The position numbers and the translations under genes were made by a program. The notes below the pieces were generated by a model, which saw nothing but the letters and a program-made list of their open reading frames with translations, did not search any database and was not told the origin of the DNA. Below, in pieces: positions 57,214 to 64,000 of a stretch of DNA of 64,000 nt. How positions within the stretch are numbered: the stretch's first letter is position 1; each line of letters starts with the position of its first letter. Source of the stretch: Opitutus sp. GAS368 (GTDB taxonomy: Bacteria > Verrucomicrobiota > Verrucomicrobiia > Opitutales > Opitutaceae); NCBI GenBank assembly GCA_945903465.1, contig CAMDOF010000011.1:24911-88910 (forward strand), given 5' to 3'.

Positions 57214-58266
57214 TTAGTGGCCCGTCGAAGCCCGTAATTCCGAGTACACCGGAATCACCACCTTGCGCAGCGCGAACCCTGGTTGCTCCAGTTGCCGCAG
57301 CAATGAGCGCCCCGCTTCCTTGCCAAGGATACCCCGCGTCACGCCCACCGTGGAGAGAGGCGGATCAAAAAATGCCGAGAGATCGTAATCACCCACGCCC
57401 ACAACGGCAACGTCCCGAGGAATCAACCATCCGCGTTCTTTTATCGCGCGATAGGCTCCCACCGCGAGTCCGTCGGTCACCGCGTACAAACCGTCAATCA
57501 TTTCCCCTCGATCGAACCAGCGGCTGATCGCGGCGTAGGCCGAAGCTTCGGTTAATTCATCCGCCACAATCTCGGCGGGCGGCGGCAGTAGTTCACGGGC
57601 CACGCCTTGGCGGAAACTAGCCAACCGGCGCTGGGTCGTCTGCGTCAGTGGTCTCCCCGAGAGGACCGCGAGCTTCCGGGATTTCCGCTGGATCAGCACC
57701 TTGGCCGCTAACGCCCCTGCCGCCGGATCCTCGACGACGCACGCGTAGCGCGGTACCGTCCGATTTACGAGCACCACAGGGTACGGCAATTGAGAGTGAA
57801 TCAAGAAATGATCATCCACCGGTGTCGTATTGGTGATGATCGCGGCGTTAAAGTGATCGCCCGTCAAAAGCCCCGGCATGGCCGCGAGCTGCCCCGCCGG
57901 AAACATCTCCACCATCACGGAAAACGTCATACCCCGCGTATCGAGGTCAGACCCGTGCACCAAATTTCGCAGCTCCATGATCAGATGGCTGGCGAGGTTG
58001 AGGGGAGCCTCAAAACTAGTTACAAAGGCGAGTATGATGTTATTTTTCTGACGGTTCCCACTGCGCAGGCGCCGCGCATTGATGTTCGGCAGGTAACCCA
58101 ATTTAGCCGAGATGGCGCGGACCTTCGCCACGGTCGCAGAAGAAATGCGTCGCTCGACTTGACGATTCGTCAGCACCGACGAGACAGCGGCGATCGAAAC
58201 GCCCGCGCGGTCAGCGATGGTCTGAACGGTCACCCGTTCTTTATTTTTACGTTGGGCTTTGGCCAT
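57214..58266 (-). CDS. LacI-family transcriptional regulator
   Basis: The protein is 350 residues from ATG 58266; the open frame extends to 58572, but the upstream part is not protein-like. The N-terminal helix-turn-helix is VTVQTIADRAGVSIAAVSSV with LTNR (residues about 12-35), and the hinge follows (RAISAKLGYLPNINARRLRS). The remaining 280 residues are a periplasmic-binding-protein-like sensor domain: IILAFVTSFEAPLN, YPVVLVNRTVPRYACVVEDP, KLAVLSGRPLTQTTQRRLAS, GLYAVTDGLAVGAYRAIKER, VAVVGVGDYDLSAFFDPPLS and TVGV. Such proteins usually bind a sugar or nucleoside and repress nearby catabolic genes. The inducer and targets are unknown. It is divergent from metY, sharing a 408-bp intergenic region. 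Confidence 0.93.
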   Translation of the reverse strand: MAKAQRKNKERVTVQTIADRAGVSIAAVSSVLTNRQVERRISSATVAKVRAISAKLGYLPNINARRLRSGNRQKNNIILAFVTSFEAPLNLASHLIMELRNLVHGSDLDTRGMTFSVMVEMFPAGQLAAMPGLLTGDHFNAAIITNTTPVDDHFLIHSQLPYPVVLVNRTVPRYACVVEDPAAGALAAKVLIQRKSRKLAVLSGRPLTQTTQRRLASFRQGVARELLPPPAEIVADELTEASAYAAISRWFDRGEMIDGLYAVTDGLAVGAYRAIKERGWLIPRDVAVVGVGDYDLSAFFDPPLSTVGVTRGILGKEAGRSLLRQLEQPGFALRKVVIPVYSELRASTGH

Positions 58267-58674
58267 AGCGGGAAGTCTGGATTGCAAGTGGCCCTCGCTC
58301 GCGAAGCGAGCCCCGATGCCAGCAACTTCATAACCGCGCAACCGCCCTGCAGGAGCCACGGCGCGCGGCAGATCAGGAATCGCCCCAGCCCTTCGCGGCG
58401 CGGCGAAGTCAGGCCGCGTCTTCTGCGCCGAGGCTGCTCGCTCGCTCCACGCGAGCAGGGACCGCCGCGCGCCCAGCGGCTTATCCATGAAAAACGCTCG
58501 GAATCGTATCCTCAAGCGGGGCCTCGGCCGGGTGAAAAAAGGCAGGACCCTCACCCGCACATCCCGAGTCAAAACGGGAATTTTTCGCGCCTGAGAAAAT
58601 TAACCATGATTGGAAATTGACGCGAATCGCGCCGCGGCTTGAATCTCACAGCGTCTCCGCCTGCCCACTCCCCT

Positions 58675-59973
58675 ATGAATACTCATCGCTTCGCCACAAA
58701 AGCCATTCACGCCGGCCAAGTCCCGGACCCGACCACCGGCTCCCGCGCCGTTCCTCTTTACCAGACGACCAGTTATGTCTTCCGAGACACGGAACACGCC
58801 GCGAATCTCTTCGCGTTGAAGGAACTCGGTAACATTTACACCCGGTTGATGAACCCCACCACGGATGTGTTCGAGCAGCGGGTAGCCGCGCTCGAAGGCG
58901 GCAGCGGGGCCTTGGCCCATGCGTCTGGCCAAGCCGCCATCACTAACGCCATCCTCAACATTGCCGGCAGCGGAGACCATTTTATATCCGTCTCGCAGCT
59001 CTACGGCGGCACTTACAATCTATTTCACCATACCTTGCCCAAGCTCGGTATTGAAGTCTCCTTCGTTGATGCCGGCGACCCCGACAGTTTCCGCCGAGCG
59101 GTTCGCCCGAATACCAAAGCCTTCTACGGCGAGGGTCTCGGCAACCCTGCTCTCAATATTTTCCCCTTCGAGGAAGTCGGTAAGATCGCCCGCGACGCTG
59201 GCGTCCCGCTGATCATCGACAACACCTGCCTCACTCCCTATCTGAATCGCCCCTTTGAGTGGGGCGCCAACGTGGTGATTCATTCTACCACCAAGTATAT
59301 CGGGGGCCATGGGACCTCCATCGGAGGCATGGTCGTCGACGGCGGCAATTTCGACTGGGGCAACGGCCGGTTCCCTGGTTTTACCCAACCTGACGCCAGC
59401 TATCACGGTCTCGTACACTGGGATGCCTTCAAGAGCTTTCCTCCTGCCGGCGGCATTAACCTCGCCTATATTCTCAAAATGCGGCTGCAGTTGCTCCGCG
59501 ACATCGGTGGCTGCATTTCGCCGTTCAACTCATGGACCGGCCTCCAAGGACTTGAAACGCTTCACCTGCGGATGGAAAGGACCTGCGCCAATGCGCTCAA
59601 GACCGCCGAGTTTCTTGCCGATCATCCCAAGGTCGCGTGGGTCAATTATCCAGGCCTCAAATCCAGCCCCAGCCATACTGCGGCCAAAAAATATCTCAGC
59701 GGCGGTTTTGGCGGCCTGGTCGGATTCGGCGTTGTTGGTGGCTACGAGGCCGGTCGCAAATTGATTGAGGGTCTCAAGCTCTTCTCGCATCTCGCAAACA
59801 TCGGCGATGCGAAATCGCTCGCCATCCATCCTGCCAGTACCACGCACAGCCAACTGACCGCGGACGAGCAGAAAGCATCCGGAGTCGGTGCTGATTACGT
59901 GCGTCTCTCGATCGGCATCGAGGATTTCCTCGATCTGCAAGCCGACCTCGAACAAGCGCTGGCTCGCCTGTAA
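58675..59973 (+). CDS. metY: O-acetylhomoserine sulfhydrylase (PLP enzyme)
   Basis: The protein is 432 residues. It makes homocysteine from O-acetylhomoserine and sulfide, or acts on O-acetylserine, in the cytosol. Cys/Met-metabolism PLP family landmarks are [101 protein letters not shown] (Lys207 forms the PLP Schiff base), [20 protein letters not shown] and [10 protein letters not shown], which is typical for this branch. The active-site residues look intact. The start at ATG 58675 is supported by the family's usual N-terminus. No SAM riboswitch was recognised upstream. A likely terminator follows. Confidence 0.95.
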   Translation: MNTHRFATKAIHAGQVPDPTTGSRAVPLYQTTSYVFRDTEHAANLFALKELGNIYTRLMNPTTDVFEQRVAALEGGSGALAHASGQAAITNAILNIAGSGDHFISVSQLYGGTYNLFHHTLPKLGIEVSFVDAGDPDSFRRAVRPNTKAFYGEGLGNPALNIFPFEEVGKIARDAGVPLIIDNTCLTPYLNRPFEWGANVVIHSTTKYIGGHGTSIGGMVVDGGNFDWGNGRFPGFTQPDASYHGLVHWDAFKSFPPAGGINLAYILKMRLQLLRDIGGCISPFNSWTGLQGLETLHLRMERTCANALKTAEFLADHPKVAWVNYPGLKSSPSHTAAKKYLSGGFGGLVGFGVVGGYEAGRKLIEGLKLFSHLANIGDAKSLAIHPASTTHSQLTADEQKASGVGADYVRLSIGIEDFLDLQADLEQALARL

Positions 59974-59993
59974 CCTCCGCTCCGCACGAACGC

Positions 59994-60031
59994 GATCCCC
60001 CGGCGCACGCGAGCCGGGGAATCGTGGCTTT
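59994..60031 (+). terminator. Probable terminator after the sulfhydrylase gene
   Basis: Stem gatcccccggc / gccggggaatc (59994-60004 with 60013-60023; one C-A mismatch), with an 8-base loop, is followed by GTGG and TTTT. It begins 21 bp after the stop. The T-run is short, so it is moderately convincing. Confidence 0.5.
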
Positions 60032-60576
60032 TACTCACGCCAGCGCAGGCTCGGCGCGCGGAGTTGCCACCACCCCCTTAAGCCGGACCATTCACGCCGG
60101 TCTCGAAGAGGGTGCCCTGCTTCCGCGCGAGCACGTCGCTTGGTCGGCACGGCGCTGGAAGTGGCCGCGCCCCACTTAGCGCCGCTCGGAGACCTCCGTT
60201 TCTCAAAAATCGCGCTCGTTTTCACTGTTTCGCCCAACGCGCGAACGACCAAAACGCCCGTCATCTCCCCGGCACCGGCGCGGAGGAGTCCATTCGATCT
60301 TTGCCCGATTGAAGGCGCCGATTGAACGCCCTCCGGCGATCGGTCCGCCTTTTCATAACCATCAAACTCTCCAAGCACTTTTCACCTAAGCATTGAGTGC
60401 CCCAGTGCGCCTTCCTGATAGCTTCACGGCAAGCCAACACGACCGGAATCCGTGCCAAAATGCTCGCCCCTCGAATCAAACCGCTGGTGGACCACGTGGT
60501 CGGCATCGGGCGGTCTAACCACTCTTTCGCCCGAGCCCAGCAGGTCACTCTTCATCAAAATAACCGCACCACCCCG
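60032..60576. other. Spacer without a recognised gene
   Basis: About 545 bases between the terminator and the convergent histidine kinase gene. Several open frames up to 115 codons exist on both strands. None has a family signature or a convincing start. Confidence 0.4.
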
Positions 60577-61974
60577 TCAACCGGAGTGCGCCGTGGCTTC
60601 GACTGGAAATCTTAACGTAAACGTCGTGCCGACATTTAACACCGATTTAAACTCAATCCTACCAGCATAGGAATCGACCACCCGCTTAACGATGGCGAGA
60701 CCGAGTCCAGTCCCATGCACATTGCCGACATTACTCGCGCGATGAAAGGTTTCGAAAAGCTTGCCCTGATCCTCGATCGGAATCCCCCGGCCGCGGTCCG
60801 CCACCGTCACCGACCACTCCGTAAAATCAGCGCTCAGGGCCAGCTCCACCGCGACCAATCCCGTCGAGTACTTCAACGAATTCGAGATAAGATTATCGAT
60901 CGCTGAACCCAAACTCCTAACATCGCCCGAGATGGAAAAAGACTCAGGTATACTTACGACCGTGAGATTCACCCGCGGCGAGACCAACGCATCATTAATC
61001 GCGGCAACCCACCGCGTCGTCTCCTCCAAGATGTGAATCGGTTGACGCTGACTAGGACTACCGACGTGCTCGGTTACTTTTAGGAGCAAGATTTGATCCA
61101 ACAGCGTTCTGAGCACGCGGAGGCCACGCCCTTGGATTCCGAGCAACGCCACTAAGTCCCCGTGGGTTTCCTTGGGCAAACTCGACATCTTTTTCGTGAG
61201 TAAAAAATGAGCCCCCTGAATCGATGTAATCGGAGTGCGAAACTCATGTGAGACCATCGATATAAACTCCCGCTGCATCAGCTCGAAAGACGCCCGCTCC
61301 TTCAACGTCTGCTGTAAAGAAATCTGCAATGCTTCCGCATTCTTCTCAGCCGCAATGCGTTTCGCCTGCAGATCACGAGATTCCTTGTCGTGTTGCCTGT
61401 TTCGTATTTCGGCATGGAAGCCCGTGACCGCGAAGAAGTAAATGGCTAGACGCCCAGTAGTTTGAAAACCGGTGACAAGCTCAAGAATTTGCTCGCGGGC
61501 GGCAATCTCCGCGCGAAAAATGGCAAATGACAAAAAGCCGAAACACCATTTATCGAGAAATGCCAAGCCTAAGCTAAGGAAAAAAAACAGAAAATAGCCT
61601 CTGAAATCGACGAGGTCTCTAGCGAGCCGCACTCTCGCAAAAAAGATCGGCACGATAGAAAGGCAAAACCCAAGGCCCATGGTTTGCCGAAGTGCCGATA
61701 CACCTATGGCGGCCAGCCAAGGCATTTCCCAAAGCAAATGATTGGTGACCCCGAGTACGATAAATAGGATGAACCATGTAGACAGTTGTCCGGTCGCGTA
61801 ACCGTACGGCAAACGATGCAGATACCGCCCAACCGGAGGGATGGCTCGGTGAATCGCCGATATCAGCGAGTACTCGATCGGGGAGTGTCGCGCGTCTCTT
61901 GGCAAACCTGCACCCTGTCGATGCTCGTCCGAGACCGCCGCCGCGCCCATTTTTCCGCCCTCGGTCATCTTCAT
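60577..61974 (-). CDS. Membrane sensor histidine kinase
   Basis: The protein is 465 residues from ATG 61974; the frame is open to 62031. The N-terminus has about four membrane segments (residues 60-185: TWFILFIVLGVTNHLLWEMP, WLAAIGVSAL, GLGFCLSIVPIFF, GYFLFFFLSLGLAFLDKW, GRLAIYFFAVTG). A coiled-coil linker leads to the HisKA domain EFISMVSHEFRTPITSIQGA, with phospho-acceptor His243. The ATPase domain has the N box (SAIDNLISNSLKYS), the G1 box (DRGRGIP), the F box (KLFETFHRAS) and the G2 box (GTGLGLAIVKRVV). All look intact. There is no PAS or receiver domain and no adjacent response regulator, so it is an orphan sensor. The signal is unknown. Confidence 0.93.
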   Translation of the reverse strand: MKMTEGGKMGAAAVSDEHRQGAGLPRDARHSPIEYSLISAIHRAIPPVGRYLHRLPYGYATGQLSTWFILFIVLGVTNHLLWEMPWLAAIGVSALRQTMGLGFCLSIVPIFFARVRLARDLVDFRGYFLFFFLSLGLAFLDKWCFGFLSFAIFRAEIAAREQILELVTGFQTTGRLAIYFFAVTGFHAEIRNRQHDKESRDLQAKRIAAEKNAEALQISLQQTLKERASFELMQREFISMVSHEFRTPITSIQGAHFLLTKKMSSLPKETHGDLVALLGIQGRGLRVLRTLLDQILLLKVTEHVGSPSQRQPIHILEETTRWVAAINDALVSPRVNLTVVSIPESFSISGDVRSLGSAIDNLISNSLKYSTGLVAVELALSADFTEWSVTVADRGRGIPIEDQGKLFETFHRASNVGNVHGTGLGLAIVKRVVDSYAGRIEFKSVLNVGTTFTLRFPVEATAHSG

Positions 61975-62031
61975 CGGTCTCCTCGGCGGCCGCACGCGCA
62001 CCTCTCCACCCGCCGCCCCGCCAACGGCCAA

Positions 62032-62399
62032 CCGCCGAGCTCGCGCGAGGCTTCGCCTCGGAGCCGAGAACCGCCGTCAACGAGAACTTCGCCGCCCCAT
62101 CTAAACCACGGGCTCATGACGCGTTGGTTGTGCTCTGAAGATCACGGGCCGAGTTGCGATGAAACACGAGGGGAACCGCGTAGAATCGACCATCGCAAGT
62201 TGAAGCAAATAACATCAGGAGGATTTACGATTCCCTCTTGCCTACTTGTCAAACAATCTGCAGCAGCGACGCCACCTTTCGACGAGTCTTGTCGAGCGGC
62301 CCATTCCAACCGGTTGTGGCCTTCACTTTCGGTGGCGCTTGATTCCCGCGTGATGCCCCTGGTCCCTGCAGGATTTTGCGGTGAGGCCATTACGAGGCA
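62032..62399. other. Spacer without a recognised gene
   Basis: About 370 bases. Open frames are short and without signatures. This region must hold the kinase promoter (minus strand), but no strong hexamers were seen. Confidence 0.35.
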
Positions 62400-63050
62400 T
62401 CACGGGACGAGCCAAGCGTAGGCCAAATAACTGAGTAAGATTCCCGTCGCCGCGACCACTAATCCATTCACAAAGTGCCGCCTCACAAAATAAATCAGCA
62501 CCATTCCGCTCAGCGAAACGACCACCAACAGGCACGCCGAAAGATCAACCACCCACGACCACCCCCTCCCGGTATCGCGCCCCTTGTGCAGGTCGTTAAT
62601 CACCGCCACCAATCCCATGCGGGTCTCTCTCAGCAAATAGGCGCCCGACGCTCGTTCTAGGTGTGCCTCCGCCGCGTAGCCCGGCCCCTTGAACGTCACG
62701 ACCCAGCGATCGTCCTCTACCCGAAACTCCCCCACCAGCCCGCGCACCCCATGAACCCGGCGCAACCACTCTACGATCTCAAACTTCGCCAGCCGCCCCT
62801 CCTCCAGCCCCTCCACCCATTGCCGAGCCAGGGCGCCGTGACTCTCAACCGCGACCGCCGGCTCGCCTGAGAACGCGTCAGCATGATTTAACGTTAGCCC
62901 TGTCAACGCGAAAAAAAACAGAATCCCAAAGCTCACCATCGAGACGTAAATATGGAGCCAGCGGAAAACCGCCGCACTCCGCCGTTTCCAGTATCCAACA
63001 AGGTGGGGCGAGCCGACGAGCTCGGGCGGTTCACGGAGGTCCTCGCTCAT
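62400..63050 (-). CDS. PepSY-associated membrane protein
   Basis: The protein is 216 residues. The pattern is one N-terminal helix (AVFRWLHIYVSMVSFGILFF), a periplasmic part of about 90 residues, and two C-terminal helices (VVDLSACLLVVVSLSGMVLI and GLVVAATGILLSYLAYAWLV). LHIYVSMVSFGILFFFALTGLTLNHAD is the PepSY-TM signature, and LVAVINDLHKGRDTG with its His fits the conserved membrane-proximal motif of haem- or flavin-linked reductases. It begins 3 bp after the stop of the ApbE/DUF2271 gene, so the two form an operon and possibly a redox complex. Function by analogy only. Confidence 0.85.
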   Translation of the reverse strand: MSEDLREPPELVGSPHLVGYWKRRSAAVFRWLHIYVSMVSFGILFFFALTGLTLNHADAFSGEPAVAVESHGALARQWVEGLEEGRLAKFEIVEWLRRVHGVRGLVGEFRVEDDRWVVTFKGPGYAAEAHLERASGAYLLRETRMGLVAVINDLHKGRDTGRGWSWVVDLSACLLVVVSLSGMVLIYFVRRHFVNGLVVAATGILLSYLAYAWLVP

Positions 63051-63053
63051 GCG

Positions 63054-63917
63054 CTAACGCGTCGCACGCTTCCTCCCATAATCGAGCGACGCACCCGCGA
63101 GTTCCGGATTAGCCGGCCAATCAAAATGCTGCGGTTCCCCCGCAAAAACGATCTCCTGCCGAAGTATTTGATGGGTGCCGTGCTCGCGCGCCACCTCGAT
63201 CGCCACGGTATAATGTCCCGCCGCCACCAGCTTGCCCGTCGTATCCTTGCCGTCCCATTTCACCGTGTACTTGCCTGGACCTCGCGTCGCACTCGCCACC
63301 GCGTCCACCAGTTGCGTGCCCTCCGCCATCAGCCGCAGCTGATCGGCATGATTCCAGGCCCGAAGATCGGGCAACCAACGCGCCCCGTGATACCAGAGGG
63401 CCAGCGTCCGCACGGGAAACCGGTCTCGGTCCTCAATCCAAATCGCCACAAAGGGCTTGCGCGACCGCCCACCCCCGACCGAAGCAATCTCCAGTCCGAT
63501 GATCGCCTCCATCGCCGGATCCCACCTTCCCTCTGCAGCCGGCTCTACACCCACCGCTCCGCGGTCCGCGGAGGCCTCCACCGCATGAATCCAATCAGGC
63601 CGCGGCGAGGCGGCCGCTGTCTCGAACCCGCGCCACCCCGCACTCGTCAAACGACGCCCGTCGCTCACGACGATGAGGCACTCCGCCCCGGGGACGCTAG
63701 CCGCCAGCAGCAAACCCTCTTCCGCGGGGAGCACCGCTAAGGCGGTTGCCAACGCCCCAGCGTCCGTCGCCCGCGCGGCCACGACCGTCGCACTCCTCAC
63801 ATGATCAACCGGCCAGCCCGTCCGCGGGTCAACGAGGTGGGAGTACCCATGCCCCCCATAGGCGTTAAAATAAGAAGTCAGGCCGCTCTGGCGGTTGGGC
63901 GCGACTTTGCAAACCAA
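63054..63917 (-). CDS. ApbE-type C-terminal part fused to DUF2271, N-terminus missing or broken
   Basis: The frame of about 287 codons starts at a TTG (63917) and is open back to a TGA at about 63976. Residues 10-95 match the C-terminal half of ApbE flavin transferases: SYFNAYGGHGYSHLVDPRTG, WPVDHVRSATVVAARATDAG, ALATALAVLPAEEGLLLAAS. These enzymes attach FMN to proteins in the periplasm. Residues 145-285 are a DUF2271 domain (KPFVAIWIEDRDRFPVRTLA, LWYHGARWLPDLRAW, GKYTVKWDGKDTTGKLVAAG, HYTVAIEVAREHG). The catalytic N-terminal half of ApbE is absent in this frame. It could continue beyond the window in another frame, or be lost. A PepSY membrane gene follows 3 bp later. Confidence 0.7.
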   Translation of the reverse strand: MVCKVAPNRQSGLTSYFNAYGGHGYSHLVDPRTGWPVDHVRSATVVAARATDAGALATALAVLPAEEGLLLAASVPGAECLIVVSDGRRLTSAGWRGFETAAASPRPDWIHAVEASADRGAVGVEPAAEGRWDPAMEAIIGLEIASVGGGRSRKPFVAIWIEDRDRFPVRTLALWYHGARWLPDLRAWNHADQLRLMAEGTQLVDAVASATRGPGKYTVKWDGKDTTGKLVAAGHYTVAIEVAREHGTHQILRQEIVFAGEPQHFDWPANPELAGASLDYGRKRATR

Positions 63918-64000
63918 CGAGGAATCCCGGCCGGTTTGCGCCGACGTGGAGAATTTTGCAGACGGCGAAGTTGTTCCTCACTGCGAATCATCCGCCATGC

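Noticed and set aside
58573..58674. SAM riboswitch or T-box upstream of metY
   Set aside because: The 100-base leader shows no conserved helices or core motif. It is short and lacks a terminator before the start.

Overview
The window is GC-rich bacterial chromosome, most likely from a Verrucomicrobiota member of the Opitutales/Opitutaceae type. I infer this from gene families, not from rRNA: a Planctomycete-type cytochrome/DUF1549/DUF1553 protein with its DUF1501 partner, a PVC-type dehydrogenase with a C-terminal haem domain, DUF1080, TonB receptors ending in an aromatic F, and a giant delta-60-repeat surface protein. No rRNA, tRNA or CRISPR array was seen.

Layout. 1-951 (-): a split spermidine-synthase-like pair (membrane half, then exported synthase half, cut by the window edge). 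1062-1959 (+): an exported bicupin whose signal peptide lies in another frame across a C9 tract. 1960-2863: non-coding, with a 140-bp MITE-like element and a possible gene relic. 2864-7401 (+): PSCyt/DUF1553 and DUF1501 operon. 7544-12930 (-): GlcG/HbpS-like protein, sulfatase, metallophosphatase, DUF1080 and NHL protein, all with export signals; this looks like a module for breaking down sulfated or complex organic matter. 13251-13676 (+): small Dabb-domain protein with a clear terminator. 13730-15145: decayed DNA holding an IS91-family transposase relic and a frameshifted STN-domain relic. 15146-22220 (+): two tandem paralogous TonB-dependent receptors. 22440-23854 (-): relics of a DruA-like (DUF4338) protein, an IS4-type DDE transposase and an ECF sigma factor, packed end to end. 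23919-27101 (-): third TonB receptor with a carboxypeptidase-regulatory-like N-terminus. 27395-28474 (-): exported mutarotase-like protein. 28940-46099 (-): one uninterrupted 5,719-codon gene for a giant secreted protein of alternating Ig-like, delta-60 and WD/BNR-like blocks ending in two EF-hand-like loops.

46417-46740 (-) looks like a gene relic. 46848-49139 (+) is the fused form of the spermidine-synthase-like family that occurs split at the left edge. 49479-52247 (+) is a PVC-type dehydrogenase/cytochrome. 52250-53234 holds a terminator, a 20-bp tandem repeat and a second, diverged MITE-like copy. 53235-56789 (+) encodes a 1,184-residue protein of no family I can name, with a glycine-rich P-loop-like motif. 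Then come a LacI-type regulator (-), an O-acetylhomoserine sulfhydrylase (+), a membrane histidine kinase (-), and an ApbE/DUF2271 plus PepSY-TM pair (-) that runs into the right edge.

The overall theme is uptake and oxidation of complex extracellular substrates (three TonB receptors, sulfatase, DUF1080, cupin, exported cytochromes), interleaved with decayed mobile DNA. The most unusual items are the giant modular protein, the unnamed 1,184-residue protein, the MITE pair and the stacked DruA/IS4/sigma relics.
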